Shown: positions 52,551-60,553 of the stretch, piece by piece
Numbering within the stretch: the stretch's first letter is position 1
Layout of the letters: each line of letters opens with the position of its first letter
Assembly: GCA_948579355.1 (NCBI GenBank)
Contig: CAPAOV010000012.1
Span: 1 to 64,000 of the forward strand
DNA from: an uncultured Eubacterium sp.
Lineage (GTDB): Bacteria > Bacillota > Clostridia > Lachnospirales > Lachnospiraceae
Direction: 5' to 3'
DNA: 64,000 nucleotides
Notes under the pieces: generated by a model
What the model saw: the letters and a program-made list of their open reading frames with translations, nothing else
Databases searched by the model: none
Told to the model about the DNA's origin: nothing
Position numbers and translations under genes: made by a program

Positions 52551-52578
52551 TTGCAAGTCAAAAATGAAATTTTATAAT
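52551..52578 (+). promoter_or_regulatory. Promoter of the SGNH esterase gene
   Basis: TTGCAA (52551-52556) and TATAAT (52573-52578) have a 16-base spacer. A second TATAAT at 52602-52607 has no -35 partner. Confidence 0.55.
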
Positions 52579-52639
52579 AGACGAATACATATATTTGGGG
52601 TTATAATAGTAAATAAAATCATGGAAAGGGGTAATAGAT

Positions 52640-54763
52640 GTGAAACGAATGCATCCTATAACAAAACGAATTCTTTCGCTTTTTTGCGTGGCTGCCGTGA
52701 TAAGTTCTCTGGCAGCAGTTGCTGTCAACGTACATGACGGCAGGGCCGGAAGCAATGTGCGGACAACTTTGGCAGCGCAAAGCGAAACAATTGAAATGAA
52801 AGAAAAAACAGTTGTTCCGGAGGACGCCATCGGTATGTTCCGCCATGGCTTCGGCGGCGCCATAGGCGCGGGCCAGAAGAGATTATATAAAGTCTATAAT
52901 GCCGGAACGATATCAAACACCAGCGAGGGGTTGAAATACACCGCCAAATCCGAAGATAGCAAAAATGGTGTCAAGACGGATATATCAGAATACATAAAAA
53001 AGGGTGTGAGCGGCGATGTTTTCGGCGCGTCCACGCGTGTTAAAGTCGTAAATTGGGGGGATGAGGCAAACCGTAATAATAAAGCGGAGTTGTTTATCGA
53101 GGTATACGATGCCAAGGGAAGTAAAAAGGCAACGTATCCGTTAGCCAGCGGAGGGCCGAACAGCGATGGTTCCAACCTGACGAGTGCAAACTCCAAAGTT
53201 GGGGCTGACTGGCTCAACACACTGCTCTCCGGTACAGCGGCTATTACCTATGACGATACGGACAGTATTTATCTGTGCATTACGCAGAAGAATAAGTCGC
53301 AGGTATATGCGGATGTTTGTCTGTGGGGAAATATTTCCCGTTATACAGCGCCATCCCGTCTGCACATACAGACTCCTCAATTTGACGAGGCGAATGGCAA
53401 AGTTTCTTTTTCCTTAGAAAATTTAACAGACAAAAATGTTGACTGCAAAATTACGATAAATCATTATAAGGACAACAAACCATCTTCTGTCGATGAATAT
53501 GATTTGGCCGTGCCGAGCGGAACGGAGAGTACGGACATTACTCTTGCGGCAGAAAAGGGAAGTCAGATAACGATTAAGGATACAGATGGGACAACCTATT
53601 TTGAGCGATGGGAGCCGGGCTCTTATGACTGGGTCGGCACGTGGGCGAGTTCCCAGTTAGAAGCATCGGGAGACAATCTGCCGCCGTCCGCTGGATTGGC
53701 GAATAATACATACCGTCAGTTTATCCGTACGTCAACAGGAGGAACGCAGCTCCGTCTGAAATTCTCCAACTTAAAGGGAACTTTTCCACTGGAAATCAAG
53801 TCCGTACATATTGCTGACCAGATAGATGTTACTTCATCGGATATTGATACTTCTACAGATACGAAAGTTACGTTTCAGGGTTCCGAGAGCGTGACGATTC
53901 CGGCAGGTGGAACCGTTATGTCCGATGTGATTGATTATGCAGTGAGACCATTGCAGCATATCGCTGTCACCTCATGGTTTGGCAAGGTGCCGGCTCAGAT
54001 TACGAGTCATACCGGCGCCCGCTGCAATAACTATTTCGCCGAGGGGAACCGTGTTAGTGACAGTTTTCTTGGCGTTTCCACGCAAAAGGTGAGTTGGTAT
54101 TTCCTCGAGGAAATGGACGTTATGTCACCAAAGACAAATGAGGCAATTGTCTGCTTTGGCGATTCGATAACCGACGGCTACGGAACGACGCCGGATAAGT
54201 ACCAGCGCTGGACGGATAAGCTGGCCGAACAGTTGCAGGCGAATGCAAAGACGTCACATCTGTCCGTACTCAATGAGGGTATAGGTGGAAACTCGATTTT
54301 CGGCGGTTTGGGAGATGCGGCAAAAGACCGTTTTGACAGGGATGTGCTGGATAAACCGGGTGTAAAATATGTTGTCATGTTAATCGGAATCAATGATATC
54401 GGTTATGCGAATGAGCTCTCGGTTGCTGATTCCCTCATTGCAGAGTACAAAAAGATGATTACAAAAGCGCGTGATAAAGGAATAAAAGTATATATGGCGA
54501 CTATTTTACCATTTAAGGGAAACAGTTATTATTCGGCAAACGAGGGGCCGATACGCGAGCAAATCCGACAGAAAGTTAATCAATGGATTCTCAAAGAATC
54601 CGGAGCGGATGAAGTAATTGATTTGGCTGTAGCCATAGCTTCCGATACTGATTCGGAGAAGATGGCGATACAGTATGCCAACGATTATCTTCACCCAAAT
54701 GCAAAAGGGTACGCTTATATCGGCGAGCTTGTTTATAAGGCAATTGCAAAGAATTATGAATAG
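52640..54763 (+). CDS. Secreted SGNH/GDSL esterase with N-terminal beta domains
   Basis: This 707-residue exported protein has a signal peptide (about 1-37), a beta-rich domain of about 190 residues (about 65-255), a second beta domain (about 260-480) and a C-terminal SGNH hydrolase. The nucleophile serine is in CFGDSITDGYG near 509, followed by GIGGNS, GINDIG and DYLHPNAKG, which hold the other catalytic residues. Such enzymes include acetyl xylan esterases, so deacetylation of xylan is likely here. It starts at GTG 52640 with AAAGGGG upstream. Unlike its neighbours it lacks the lysine-rich domain. A Big_2 protein gene follows after 69 bases. Confidence 0.88.
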   Translation: MKRMHPITKRILSLFCVAAVISSLAAVAVNVHDGRAGSNVRTTLAAQSETIEMKEKTVVPEDAIGMFRHGFGGAIGAGQKRLYKVYNAGTISNTSEGLKYTAKSEDSKNGVKTDISEYIKKGVSGDVFGASTRVKVVNWGDEANRNNKAELFIEVYDAKGSKKATYPLASGGPNSDGSNLTSANSKVGADWLNTLLSGTAAITYDDTDSIYLCITQKNKSQVYADVCLWGNISRYTAPSRLHIQTPQFDEANGKVSFSLENLTDKNVDCKITINHYKDNKPSSVDEYDLAVPSGTESTDITLAAEKGSQITIKDTDGTTYFERWEPGSYDWVGTWASSQLEASGDNLPPSAGLANNTYRQFIRTSTGGTQLRLKFSNLKGTFPLEIKSVHIADQIDVTSSDIDTSTDTKVTFQGSESVTIPAGGTVMSDVIDYAVRPLQHIAVTSWFGKVPAQITSHTGARCNNYFAEGNRVSDSFLGVSTQKVSWYFLEEMDVMSPKTNEAIVCFGDSITDGYGTTPDKYQRWTDKLAEQLQANAKTSHLSVLNEGIGGNSIFGGLGDAAKDRFDRDVLDKPGVKYVVMLIGINDIGYANELSVADSLIAEYKKMITKARDKGIKVYMATILPFKGNSYYSANEGPIREQIRQKVNQWILKESGADEVIDLAVAIASDTDSEKMAIQYANDYLHPNAKGYAYIGELVYKAIAKNYE

Positions 54764-54832
54764 AGGAGCAGAAAGTGGGGACAAAAAACGTTTGGTTTCC
54801 CGAATGTTAATGTTCTCGGAATGGAGGGTATC

Positions 54833-56053
54833 ATGAAAACAATTAGAAAACAAACAATTGCGTCGGCGCTGACGTTTGCCCTTTGTATCAGTACTGCTCT
54901 TTCCTGCGGAGAACCGGCCGGGGCGAAAGCGGGGAAGAAAGTAAAAAAGGTAACGATTACTTCGCCTGTTCTTGGCAAAGTGTATTTGAAAAAGGGACAA
55001 AGCTATAAATTAAAAGTAAAAGTAACACCGAAGAAAGCAAAAAATAAAAAGCTGCGCTATCAGTCTTCTAAGCCGAAAGTGGCAGCGGTTTCTAAAAAAG
55101 GTAAGATTAAGGCAAAGAAAGCCGGCACGGCAAAAATAACCGTAACTGCCAGAGACGGCAGTAAGAAAAAAGCAAGACTGACTGTTAAAGTATTGAAAAA
55201 GTTTAAAAAAGCAAACGGCGTATCGCTTAATAAAAAGAAAGTAACATTATATGTGAACGGCAAAGAGAATGAGAAAACAGTATCTCTATCAGCGAAAGTA
55301 AAGCCGGCGAAAGCAACGGTTAAGAAAGTTGTGTACCGCTCTTCCAACAAGAAGATTGCTTCGGTATCAAAGAAAGGGAAGATAACGGCGATAAAAGAGG
55401 GTACGGCAAAAATAACCGCCTATGCGGAAGACGGACGGGGGGCAAAAGCAGTCTGTCAGGTTACGGTGAAAAAGAGCAACAACCATTCGTCACAGACGCC
55501 GGATACACCTGCAAAGGTAAATTGCCTGCAGTTCCGTGGAGTAAACAATTTTATGAGTTATACGGTTGTCCGTTATCTGCTGCCAAACGGGGTAAAAGTT
55601 TCCGACCTTACCGGAATCCAATTTGATGCGGAGACGAAAAAGGATACGTCCATTCGTTTCTATGCCGGTGAGACGAGAGACGAAAAGACGGAGCTTACCT
55701 CTGCCACACAGGAAGTGAAAGATACGGTAACTGGAACGGCGACAGCAGTAGTCGATAATACGACAGTGCCAAAGACAACGCATAAATTGGAAATCGCTAC
55801 GACCAAAACGACGCGTCCGCTGTTAAAATCCGGAGCAAGACAGACGATTTCTTTCTCACTGGATGCCGCAGCAAAAGAGCGCTTGCAGGGAGAGAAAGAA
55901 AATGAGGTTGCATTCGTTGTCTATCCTCATGCGGCAAAACCGCAGATGACTTTCTATAATCTTAAATTAAGAACGACTATGGCAACTTATGATGTACCAC
56001 TCCATACGAATAACTGGATGGCAGGATATGGTGGTATTTTGACATTTGTATAG
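54833..56053 (+). CDS. Secreted Big_2 protein with C-terminal beta domain
   Basis: This 406-residue exported protein has a signal peptide (about 1-30), two lysine-rich Big_2-like domains (about 33-112 and 118-208) and a C-terminal domain of about 180 residues (VNCLQFRGVNNFMSYTVVRY to NNWMAGYGGILTFV). This C-terminal part is beta-rich by eye and has no recognised catalytic motif. It may be a free carbohydrate-binding or adhesive protein that helps the esterase encoded upstream. GGAGGG precedes the ATG at 54833; the ATG at 54821 overlaps that site. A hairpin at 56155 follows. Confidence 0.78.
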   Translation: MKTIRKQTIASALTFALCISTALSCGEPAGAKAGKKVKKVTITSPVLGKVYLKKGQSYKLKVKVTPKKAKNKKLRYQSSKPKVAAVSKKGKIKAKKAGTAKITVTARDGSKKKARLTVKVLKKFKKANGVSLNKKKVTLYVNGKENEKTVSLSAKVKPAKATVKKVVYRSSNKKIASVSKKGKITAIKEGTAKITAYAEDGRGAKAVCQVTVKKSNNHSSQTPDTPAKVNCLQFRGVNNFMSYTVVRYLLPNGVKVSDLTGIQFDAETKKDTSIRFYAGETRDEKTELTSATQEVKDTVTGTATAVVDNTTVPKTTHKLEIATTKTTRPLLKSGARQTISFSLDAAAKERLQGEKENEVAFVVYPHAAKPQMTFYNLKLRTTMATYDVPLHTNNWMAGYGGILTFV

Positions 56054-56154
56054 GGTAATGTTTAATAATTTGTTGTCCAATTCTATTGAATTTCGTGAGG
56101 AATTTAAGAGCAGCCTGTTGACAGTGGAGGAAATAGAAAGTGAAACTGTAGAGC

Positions 56155-56180
56155 ACACCACCCATTATGTGGGTGGTGTT
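56155..56180. terminator. Hairpin between the Big_2 gene and the convergent symporter gene
   Basis: A perfect 10-bp stem (56155-56164 with 56170-56179) has a 5-base loop. There is no good T-run on either strand, so termination would be weak. It covers the last codon of the symporter gene. Confidence 0.5.
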
Positions 56181-57478
56181 GGTTTATGCAGATAATGACG
56201 GCATTTTACGAGAAGATAGACGGTTGGAAGCAGCAAAAATAAGTTGATAAAATCCGTCAATTCCCAAACTAAAGCAAGGGGCATCATGCCACCGGCAAAT
56301 ATCATCAGAACATAGACGGCCTGATACAACAACTCTGCCTTGCCGTGCAGAAGATAATCAAAGCCCTGCTTTCCCAAATAGCTCCAGCCAACAAGAGTGG
56401 CGAGGGCAAAAAAGACGATGGCGATACCAAGAATCTTATCGCCAAAAAGGGGAAGTTTGCCAAAGGCTGCCGTCGTCAGTGAACCGGCAGAGAGAGACTG
56501 CCATTCTGTCGGGTATTCCAACTGATATGCGACGAGAACGATTCCGGTAATGCCACAGAGAACCACGGTATCCCAAAAGGTAGCGCTCATGGAAATCAGC
56601 GCCTGCTTTTCCGGCTCTTTCTCTAAGGATGAGCCAGCGATTAGTCCGGCAGTACCAAGTCCCGCCTCATTTGTAAAGAGTCCGCGGGCAACGCCGTATC
56701 GGAGCGCTTTGCCAAGCGAGTAGCCGGCTATTCCGCCGCCGATGGAAGAAAGGCCGAACGCAGAGCTACAGATTTGACGAAAGGCAGGCCAAAGATAATC
56801 GGTGTGTAGGAGGAGATAGAGGGTACAGCCGCCGAAAAAAAAGATTGTCATGGTAGGTACGACTGCCATGGAAAACCGCTCAATCCAATTCGTACCCTGC
56901 ATAAGGACGAGTCCGACGACAAAGGCGGTGGCGATGGCAGTATAGACCGGAGGGCAGTGAAATGCTTCGGCACACGCTTCTGTAATCGCATTGCTCTGCG
57001 TTGTGCAGCCGATACAGAACGCAGAGAGACAGAGCGCTATACTATAAAAGAAAGCCAGTCCACGTTTGTGTAACGTGTAGCGGAGAATGTACATCGGCCC
57101 GCCGTGCCGGTGTCCTTGATTGTCCTGCCAGCGCAAACGCCCGCTCAAATAAGTTTCGGCATAGGTAGTCGCCATACCGAGGATACCGGTAATCCAACAC
57201 CAGAAGACAGCGCCGGGGCCGCCCAGGAATACGGCGGTGGAAATACCGACAATATTTCCCGTACCCAATGTGGCGGCTAACGTAGTTGTCAGAGAGCCGA
57301 AACGGCTGAAACCATGTCCATGCCGTTCCTCTTCGCTGCCGAGCGAGAGCTGTATTCCCTGACGAATCTTACGTTGCACAAGGCCCAGATGTATAGTATA
57401 ATAAATATGTATGCCAAGAAGTAATACGAGGATGGGCCCTCCCCATAGAAGCTGATTGAGAGAGATAAGGGACTGCAT
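56165..57478 (-). CDS. AGCS family sodium:alanine/glycine symporter
   Basis: This 437-residue membrane protein has about eleven hydrophobic segments and AGCS family sequences: LAATLGTGNIVGIS near 70, GPGAVFWCWITGILGM near 87, YAETYLSGRLR near 107 and GGPMYIL near 127. It takes up alanine or glycine with Na+. The start at 57478 has GGAGA upstream; the ATG at 57490 overlaps it. Length is slightly below the common 450-490 residues, mainly at the C-terminus. It is divergent from the DUF5662 gene. Confidence 0.93.
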   Translation of the reverse strand: MQSLISLNQLLWGGPILVLLLGIHIYYTIHLGLVQRKIRQGIQLSLGSEEERHGHGFSRFGSLTTTLAATLGTGNIVGISTAVFLGGPGAVFWCWITGILGMATTYAETYLSGRLRWQDNQGHRHGGPMYILRYTLHKRGLAFFYSIALCLSAFCIGCTTQSNAITEACAEAFHCPPVYTAIATAFVVGLVLMQGTNWIERFSMAVVPTMTIFFFGGCTLYLLLHTDYLWPAFRQICSSAFGLSSIGGGIAGYSLGKALRYGVARGLFTNEAGLGTAGLIAGSSLEKEPEKQALISMSATFWDTVVLCGITGIVLVAYQLEYPTEWQSLSAGSLTTAAFGKLPLFGDKILGIAIVFFALATLVGWSYLGKQGFDYLLHGKAELLYQAVYVLMIFAGGMMPLALVWELTDFINLFLLLPTVYLLVKCRHYLHKPTPPT

Positions 57479-57505
57479 AATAATCTCCATTTCGGAGCAT
57501 TCACA

Positions 57506-57534
57506 TTGGCTCCAATTTGTGATATCGATATAAT
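57506..57534 (+). promoter_or_regulatory. Promoter of the DUF5662-MATE operon
   Basis: TTGGCT (57506-57511) and TATAAT (57529-57534) are separated by exactly 17 bases, about 100 bases before the first start codon. Confidence 0.6.
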
Positions 57535-57635
57535 ATATGTAGGAAACACTGCCGTCATACTTCTATTCGGAGATAAGGCATAAAAAGCAAAACAGAAATG
57601 AGGATAGTGTAAACGCTCCGGAAAAGAGGATTAAG

Positions 57636-58190
57636 ATGCATATCTGGCAACATTTTTTAACGATAACGAGACATCGACATAAAGTAATCGTACATTGTTT
57701 TAAGGCCGGCATTGGCTGGCAGGGGCTGCGCCATGATTTATCCAAATACAGTCCGACAGAATTTATCGCCGGCGCTAAGAATTATTTAGGAAACAGAAGT
57801 CCGAACGAGAAAGAGAGGGAGCGGTACGGTTTTTCCCGTGCATGGCTTCATCATCAGGGACGCAATAAGCACCACTTTGAGTACTGGGTGGATTACAATC
57901 CTGTGAAAAGAGAGAAAGAACCTGTACCTATGCCGACGAAGTATTTGATTGAAATGTTTTGCGACCGTGTGGCGGCGAGTAAAATCTATTTTGGTGCAGA
58001 TTATGATGAGACAAAACCTTTCGAATATTTTGACCGGGGACGTAAGCGCCGCTGGATGCACGAAGAAACTTCCCGACGGTTGGAGGAACTTTTGGTTATG
58101 TTACGGGATAAGGGAGAAAAGGAGACGTTCACCTACATCAGACAGGTTGTCTGTAAGGAAGGAAAGAAGGATAAGAAACATTGGAAGTAA
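57636..58190 (+). CDS. DUF5662 family protein
   Basis: This 184-residue protein matches the DUF5662 family: HFLTITRHRHKVIVHCFKAG at the N-terminus, LRHDLSKYSPTEF near 32, WLHHQGRNKHHFEYWVDY near 70 and a late MPTKYLIEMFCDRVAAS. The many conserved His and Asp residues suggest metal binding, perhaps an HD-like helical fold, but no function is known. AGAGGA precedes the ATG. It overlaps the MATE gene by 10 bases, so the two are translationally coupled. Confidence 0.85.
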   Translation: MHIWQHFLTITRHRHKVIVHCFKAGIGWQGLRHDLSKYSPTEFIAGAKNYLGNRSPNEKERERYGFSRAWLHHQGRNKHHFEYWVDYNPVKREKEPVPMPTKYLIEMFCDRVAASKIYFGADYDETKPFEYFDRGRKRRWMHEETSRRLEELLVMLRDKGEKETFTYIRQVVCKEGKKDKKHWK

Positions 58191-59521
58191 CCGATTTTTC
58201 AAAAGGGAATGTAAAGAAAAATATTTTGCGGCTTGCCATGCCAATGACATTGGCACAGCTCATTAACGTACTTTATAATATCGTGGACCGCATCTATATC
58301 GGACGTATGCAGGGGGGCGAATCGTTAGCACTGACAGGTGTAGGCGTTTGCCTTCCTGTTGTTTCGATTATTATTGCATTTGCCAATCTGGTAGGAATGG
58401 GAGGAGCTCCGCTTTTTTCTATTGAGAGGGGAAAAAAGAATCAGCAGGAGGCAGAGTACATATTAGGAAACAGCCTGATACTGCTAATATTATTTGGCGT
58501 GCTGCTGACGGTGGCGGGCTATCTTTTTAAAGTGCCGCTGCTCTACCTGCTTGGCGCCAGTGAAAAAACGATTGTCTATGCGAATCAGTATCTTTCCATC
58601 TATCTGATTGGCAATATTTTTGTGTTACTCAGTTTAGGACTGAACAATTTTATTAATGCACAGGGATTTGGGAGAACCGGAATGGTGACGGTAGCCATTG
58701 GAGCGGGACTGAACATTTTGTTAGACCCCATCTTTATTTATACATTTAATTTCGGTGTCCGCGGGGCGGCGCTGGCAACAGTGATTTCTCAGGCATTGGC
58801 GATGCTGTGGACACTTCGTTTTCTCTTAGGCAGGCGCGCCGTTGTGACAATCCGGCGCGACCGGCTTCGTCTGCAGGCGGGACGTGTAGGTAAGATTTTA
58901 ACGCTTGGATTGTCTGGATTTACGATGTCTGTGACAAATTCATTTGTACAGATGGTGTGCAATGCAAGTCTTCAGAATTATGGCGGCGATGTTTATGTAG
59001 GAATCATGACGATTATAAATTCTCTGCGTGAGGTTGTCACAATGCCGGCCATGGGAATCAGCTCTGCCACACAGCCGGTACTTGGATACAACTATGGGGC
59101 AGGAGAGATGAAACGGGTAAAACAAAGCATATCGTTTATGTCCGTTGTTCTTATTCTTTATACATTAGCAATTTGGGGATTTCTATTTGTATTTCCTCGT
59201 TTTTTCATGGGTATTTTTACAAGCAACAGTCAGCTAATCGAGAAAGGTATCCCATGTCTGCATATTTACTTCTTTGGGTTTTTCTTTATGGCGCTGCAGT
59301 TCAGCGGACAGAGCACATTTACGGGACTCGGCTTTAGTAAACGGGCAATCTTCTTTTCGGTTTTTCGCAAAGTAATTATTGTTATTCCCTTAACGTTATT
59401 ATTGCCGCTCTTTCTTTCTTCTCCGTCACAGGGCGTCTTTCTGGCAGAACCGATTTCAAATTTGATTGGCGGCGGGGCCTGTTTTGCCACAATGGTGATA
59501 ACCGTGTACCGCAATATCTGA
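58181..59521 (+). CDS. MATE family efflux transporter
   Basis: This 446-residue exporter of the MATE superfamily has about twelve hydrophobic segments. LAMPMTLAQLINVLYNIVDRIYIG near the N-terminus and LVGMGGAPLFSIERG near 70 are typical of the clostridial NorM/MepA-like branch. It begins at TTG 58181 with GAAGGA upstream, inside the end of the DUF5662 gene. The substrate is unknown. It shares little sequence with the MATE protein at 746-2110, so it is not a recent copy. The cysD operon follows after about 140 bases with its own promoter candidate. Confidence 0.92.
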   Translation: MEVTDFSKGNVKKNILRLAMPMTLAQLINVLYNIVDRIYIGRMQGGESLALTGVGVCLPVVSIIIAFANLVGMGGAPLFSIERGKKNQQEAEYILGNSLILLILFGVLLTVAGYLFKVPLLYLLGASEKTIVYANQYLSIYLIGNIFVLLSLGLNNFINAQGFGRTGMVTVAIGAGLNILLDPIFIYTFNFGVRGAALATVISQALAMLWTLRFLLGRRAVVTIRRDRLRLQAGRVGKILTLGLSGFTMSVTNSFVQMVCNASLQNYGGDVYVGIMTIINSLREVVTMPAMGISSATQPVLGYNYGAGEMKRVKQSISFMSVVLILYTLAIWGFLFVFPRFFMGIFTSNSQLIEKGIPCLHIYFFGFFFMALQFSGQSTFTGLGFSKRAIFFSVFRKVIIVIPLTLLLPLFLSSPSQGVFLAEPISNLIGGGACFATMVITVYRNI

Positions 59522-59554
59522 TTTAGAATATAGTCACATTTTTGCCAAAATTGT

Positions 59555-59584
59555 TTGATAATATTAGCAATATTTGGTTATTAT
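59555..59584 (+). promoter_or_regulatory. Promoter candidate of the cysD operon
   Basis: TTGATA (59555-59560) and TATTAT (59579-59584) have an 18-base spacer. The leader is about 70 bases. No riboswitch fold is recognised in it. Confidence 0.45.
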
Positions 59585-59632
59585 AGGAAAGATAGTAACA
59601 AGTATCAGGAATTAAGGAGAGCGTTTTACAAA

Positions 59633-59644
59633 CTAAGCGCTTAG
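59633..59644. promoter_or_regulatory. Palindrome just before cysD, possible operator
   Basis: CTAAGCGCTTAG is a perfect 12-base palindrome of the kind bound by LacI-family repressors. It ends 14 bases before the cysD start. A similar CTAAGCGCT lies at 35433-35441 in the GH98 promoter. No regulator gene is in the window. Confidence 0.3.
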
Positions 59645-59658
59645 AAATGAGGATGAAA

Positions 59659-60540
59659 ATGGAACATTTGGATATGCTGGAGTACAAGAGCGTACACATT
59701 TTACGGGAAGCGTATAGTGAGTTGGGAAACTTATGCATGTTGTGGTCGATAGGTAAAGATTCCACGGTTCTGTTGTGGTTAGCGCGCAAAGCCTTTTTTG
59801 GACATGTGCCCATACCGCTTGTACACATTGATACGCACTATAAAATTCCAGAGATGATTGAGTACCGAAATCGTCTGGCAGCCGAATGGAATCTGGATAT
59901 GATTTATGGTGAAAATACAGAGGCGCTGACAAATAAGGAGACATTTCCAGACGGTAAGGTTTCTCATCTGGAATGTTGTAAGCGATTGAAGACAGAAGCG
60001 CTGCGCAATACGCTGAACGCGAGCTGGCCGAGATATCGTTTTAATCACAATAAGGGCATTTATGAAAAGGACACCAATGCAGAGCCGTATACGGGTGTTA
60101 TTGTAGGCGCTCGTGCCGATGAGGAGGGAAGCCGTTCGAAAGAGCGTTATTTCTCCCCAAGGGATAAAAACAATGATTGGGATGTGGGAGACCAGCCGCC
60201 GGAATTTTGGAATCAGTACAAGACGGATTGGGCGCCGGGAACTCATGTGCGTGTGCATCCGCTTCTTGACTGGACGGAACTGGATGTGTGGGAATACATT
60301 GAGAGAGAGAATATTCCGGTCGTACCGTTGTACTTTGACCAGGGGAACGGCACACGTTACCGTTCGCTCGGCTGCGGGCCATGTACGACGCCTGTTGAGT
60401 CAACGGCGAAAAACGTACGGGAAGTGATTGAGGAATTAAAGACAGGGAAATTTGCCAATATAGCAGAGCGTTCCGGACGCGCGCAAGATAAAGAGGGCGG
60501 CGGCGGACTGGAAGAGCTGCGGCGGGAAGGCTATATGTAG
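59659..60540 (+). CDS. cysD: Sulfate adenylyltransferase subunit 2
   Basis: This protein of about 293 residues is the catalytic subunit of ATP sulfurylase, which with CysN makes adenosine 5'-phosphosulfate (APS) from sulfate and ATP. The PP-loop SIGKDSTVLLWLARKAF near 30, HIDTHYKIPEM near 62, VGARADEEGSRSKER near 155 and the C-terminal LGCGPCTTP and SGRAQDKEGGGGLE are conserved. The start at 59659 has GAGG 6 bases upstream; two earlier in-frame ATG codons overlap that site. cysN begins 13 bases after the stop, so they form an operon. Confidence 0.95.
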   Translation: MEHLDMLEYKSVHILREAYSELGNLCMLWSIGKDSTVLLWLARKAFFGHVPIPLVHIDTHYKIPEMIEYRNRLAAEWNLDMIYGENTEALTNKETFPDGKVSHLECCKRLKTEALRNTLNASWPRYRFNHNKGIYEKDTNAEPYTGVIVGARADEEGSRSKERYFSPRDKNNDWDVGDQPPEFWNQYKTDWAPGTHVRVHPLLDWTELDVWEYIERENIPVVPLYFDQGNGTRYRSLGCGPCTTPVESTAKNVREVIEELKTGKFANIAERSGRAQDKEGGGGLEELRREGYM

Positions 60541-60553
60541 GAGGTGCGTGACA

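Noticed and set aside
56058..56195. 45-codon ORF with a Gly-Gly motif and a single Cys near the end, like a small secreted peptide
   Set aside because: It has no proper ribosome binding site, ends inside the symporter gene on the other strand and overlaps a terminator-like hairpin; no processing or export genes are nearby.
57608..57621. Catabolite-control-like site TGTAAACGCTCCGG
   Set aside because: It has three mismatches to the cre consensus and lies before a DUF5662 gene rather than a sugar gene.
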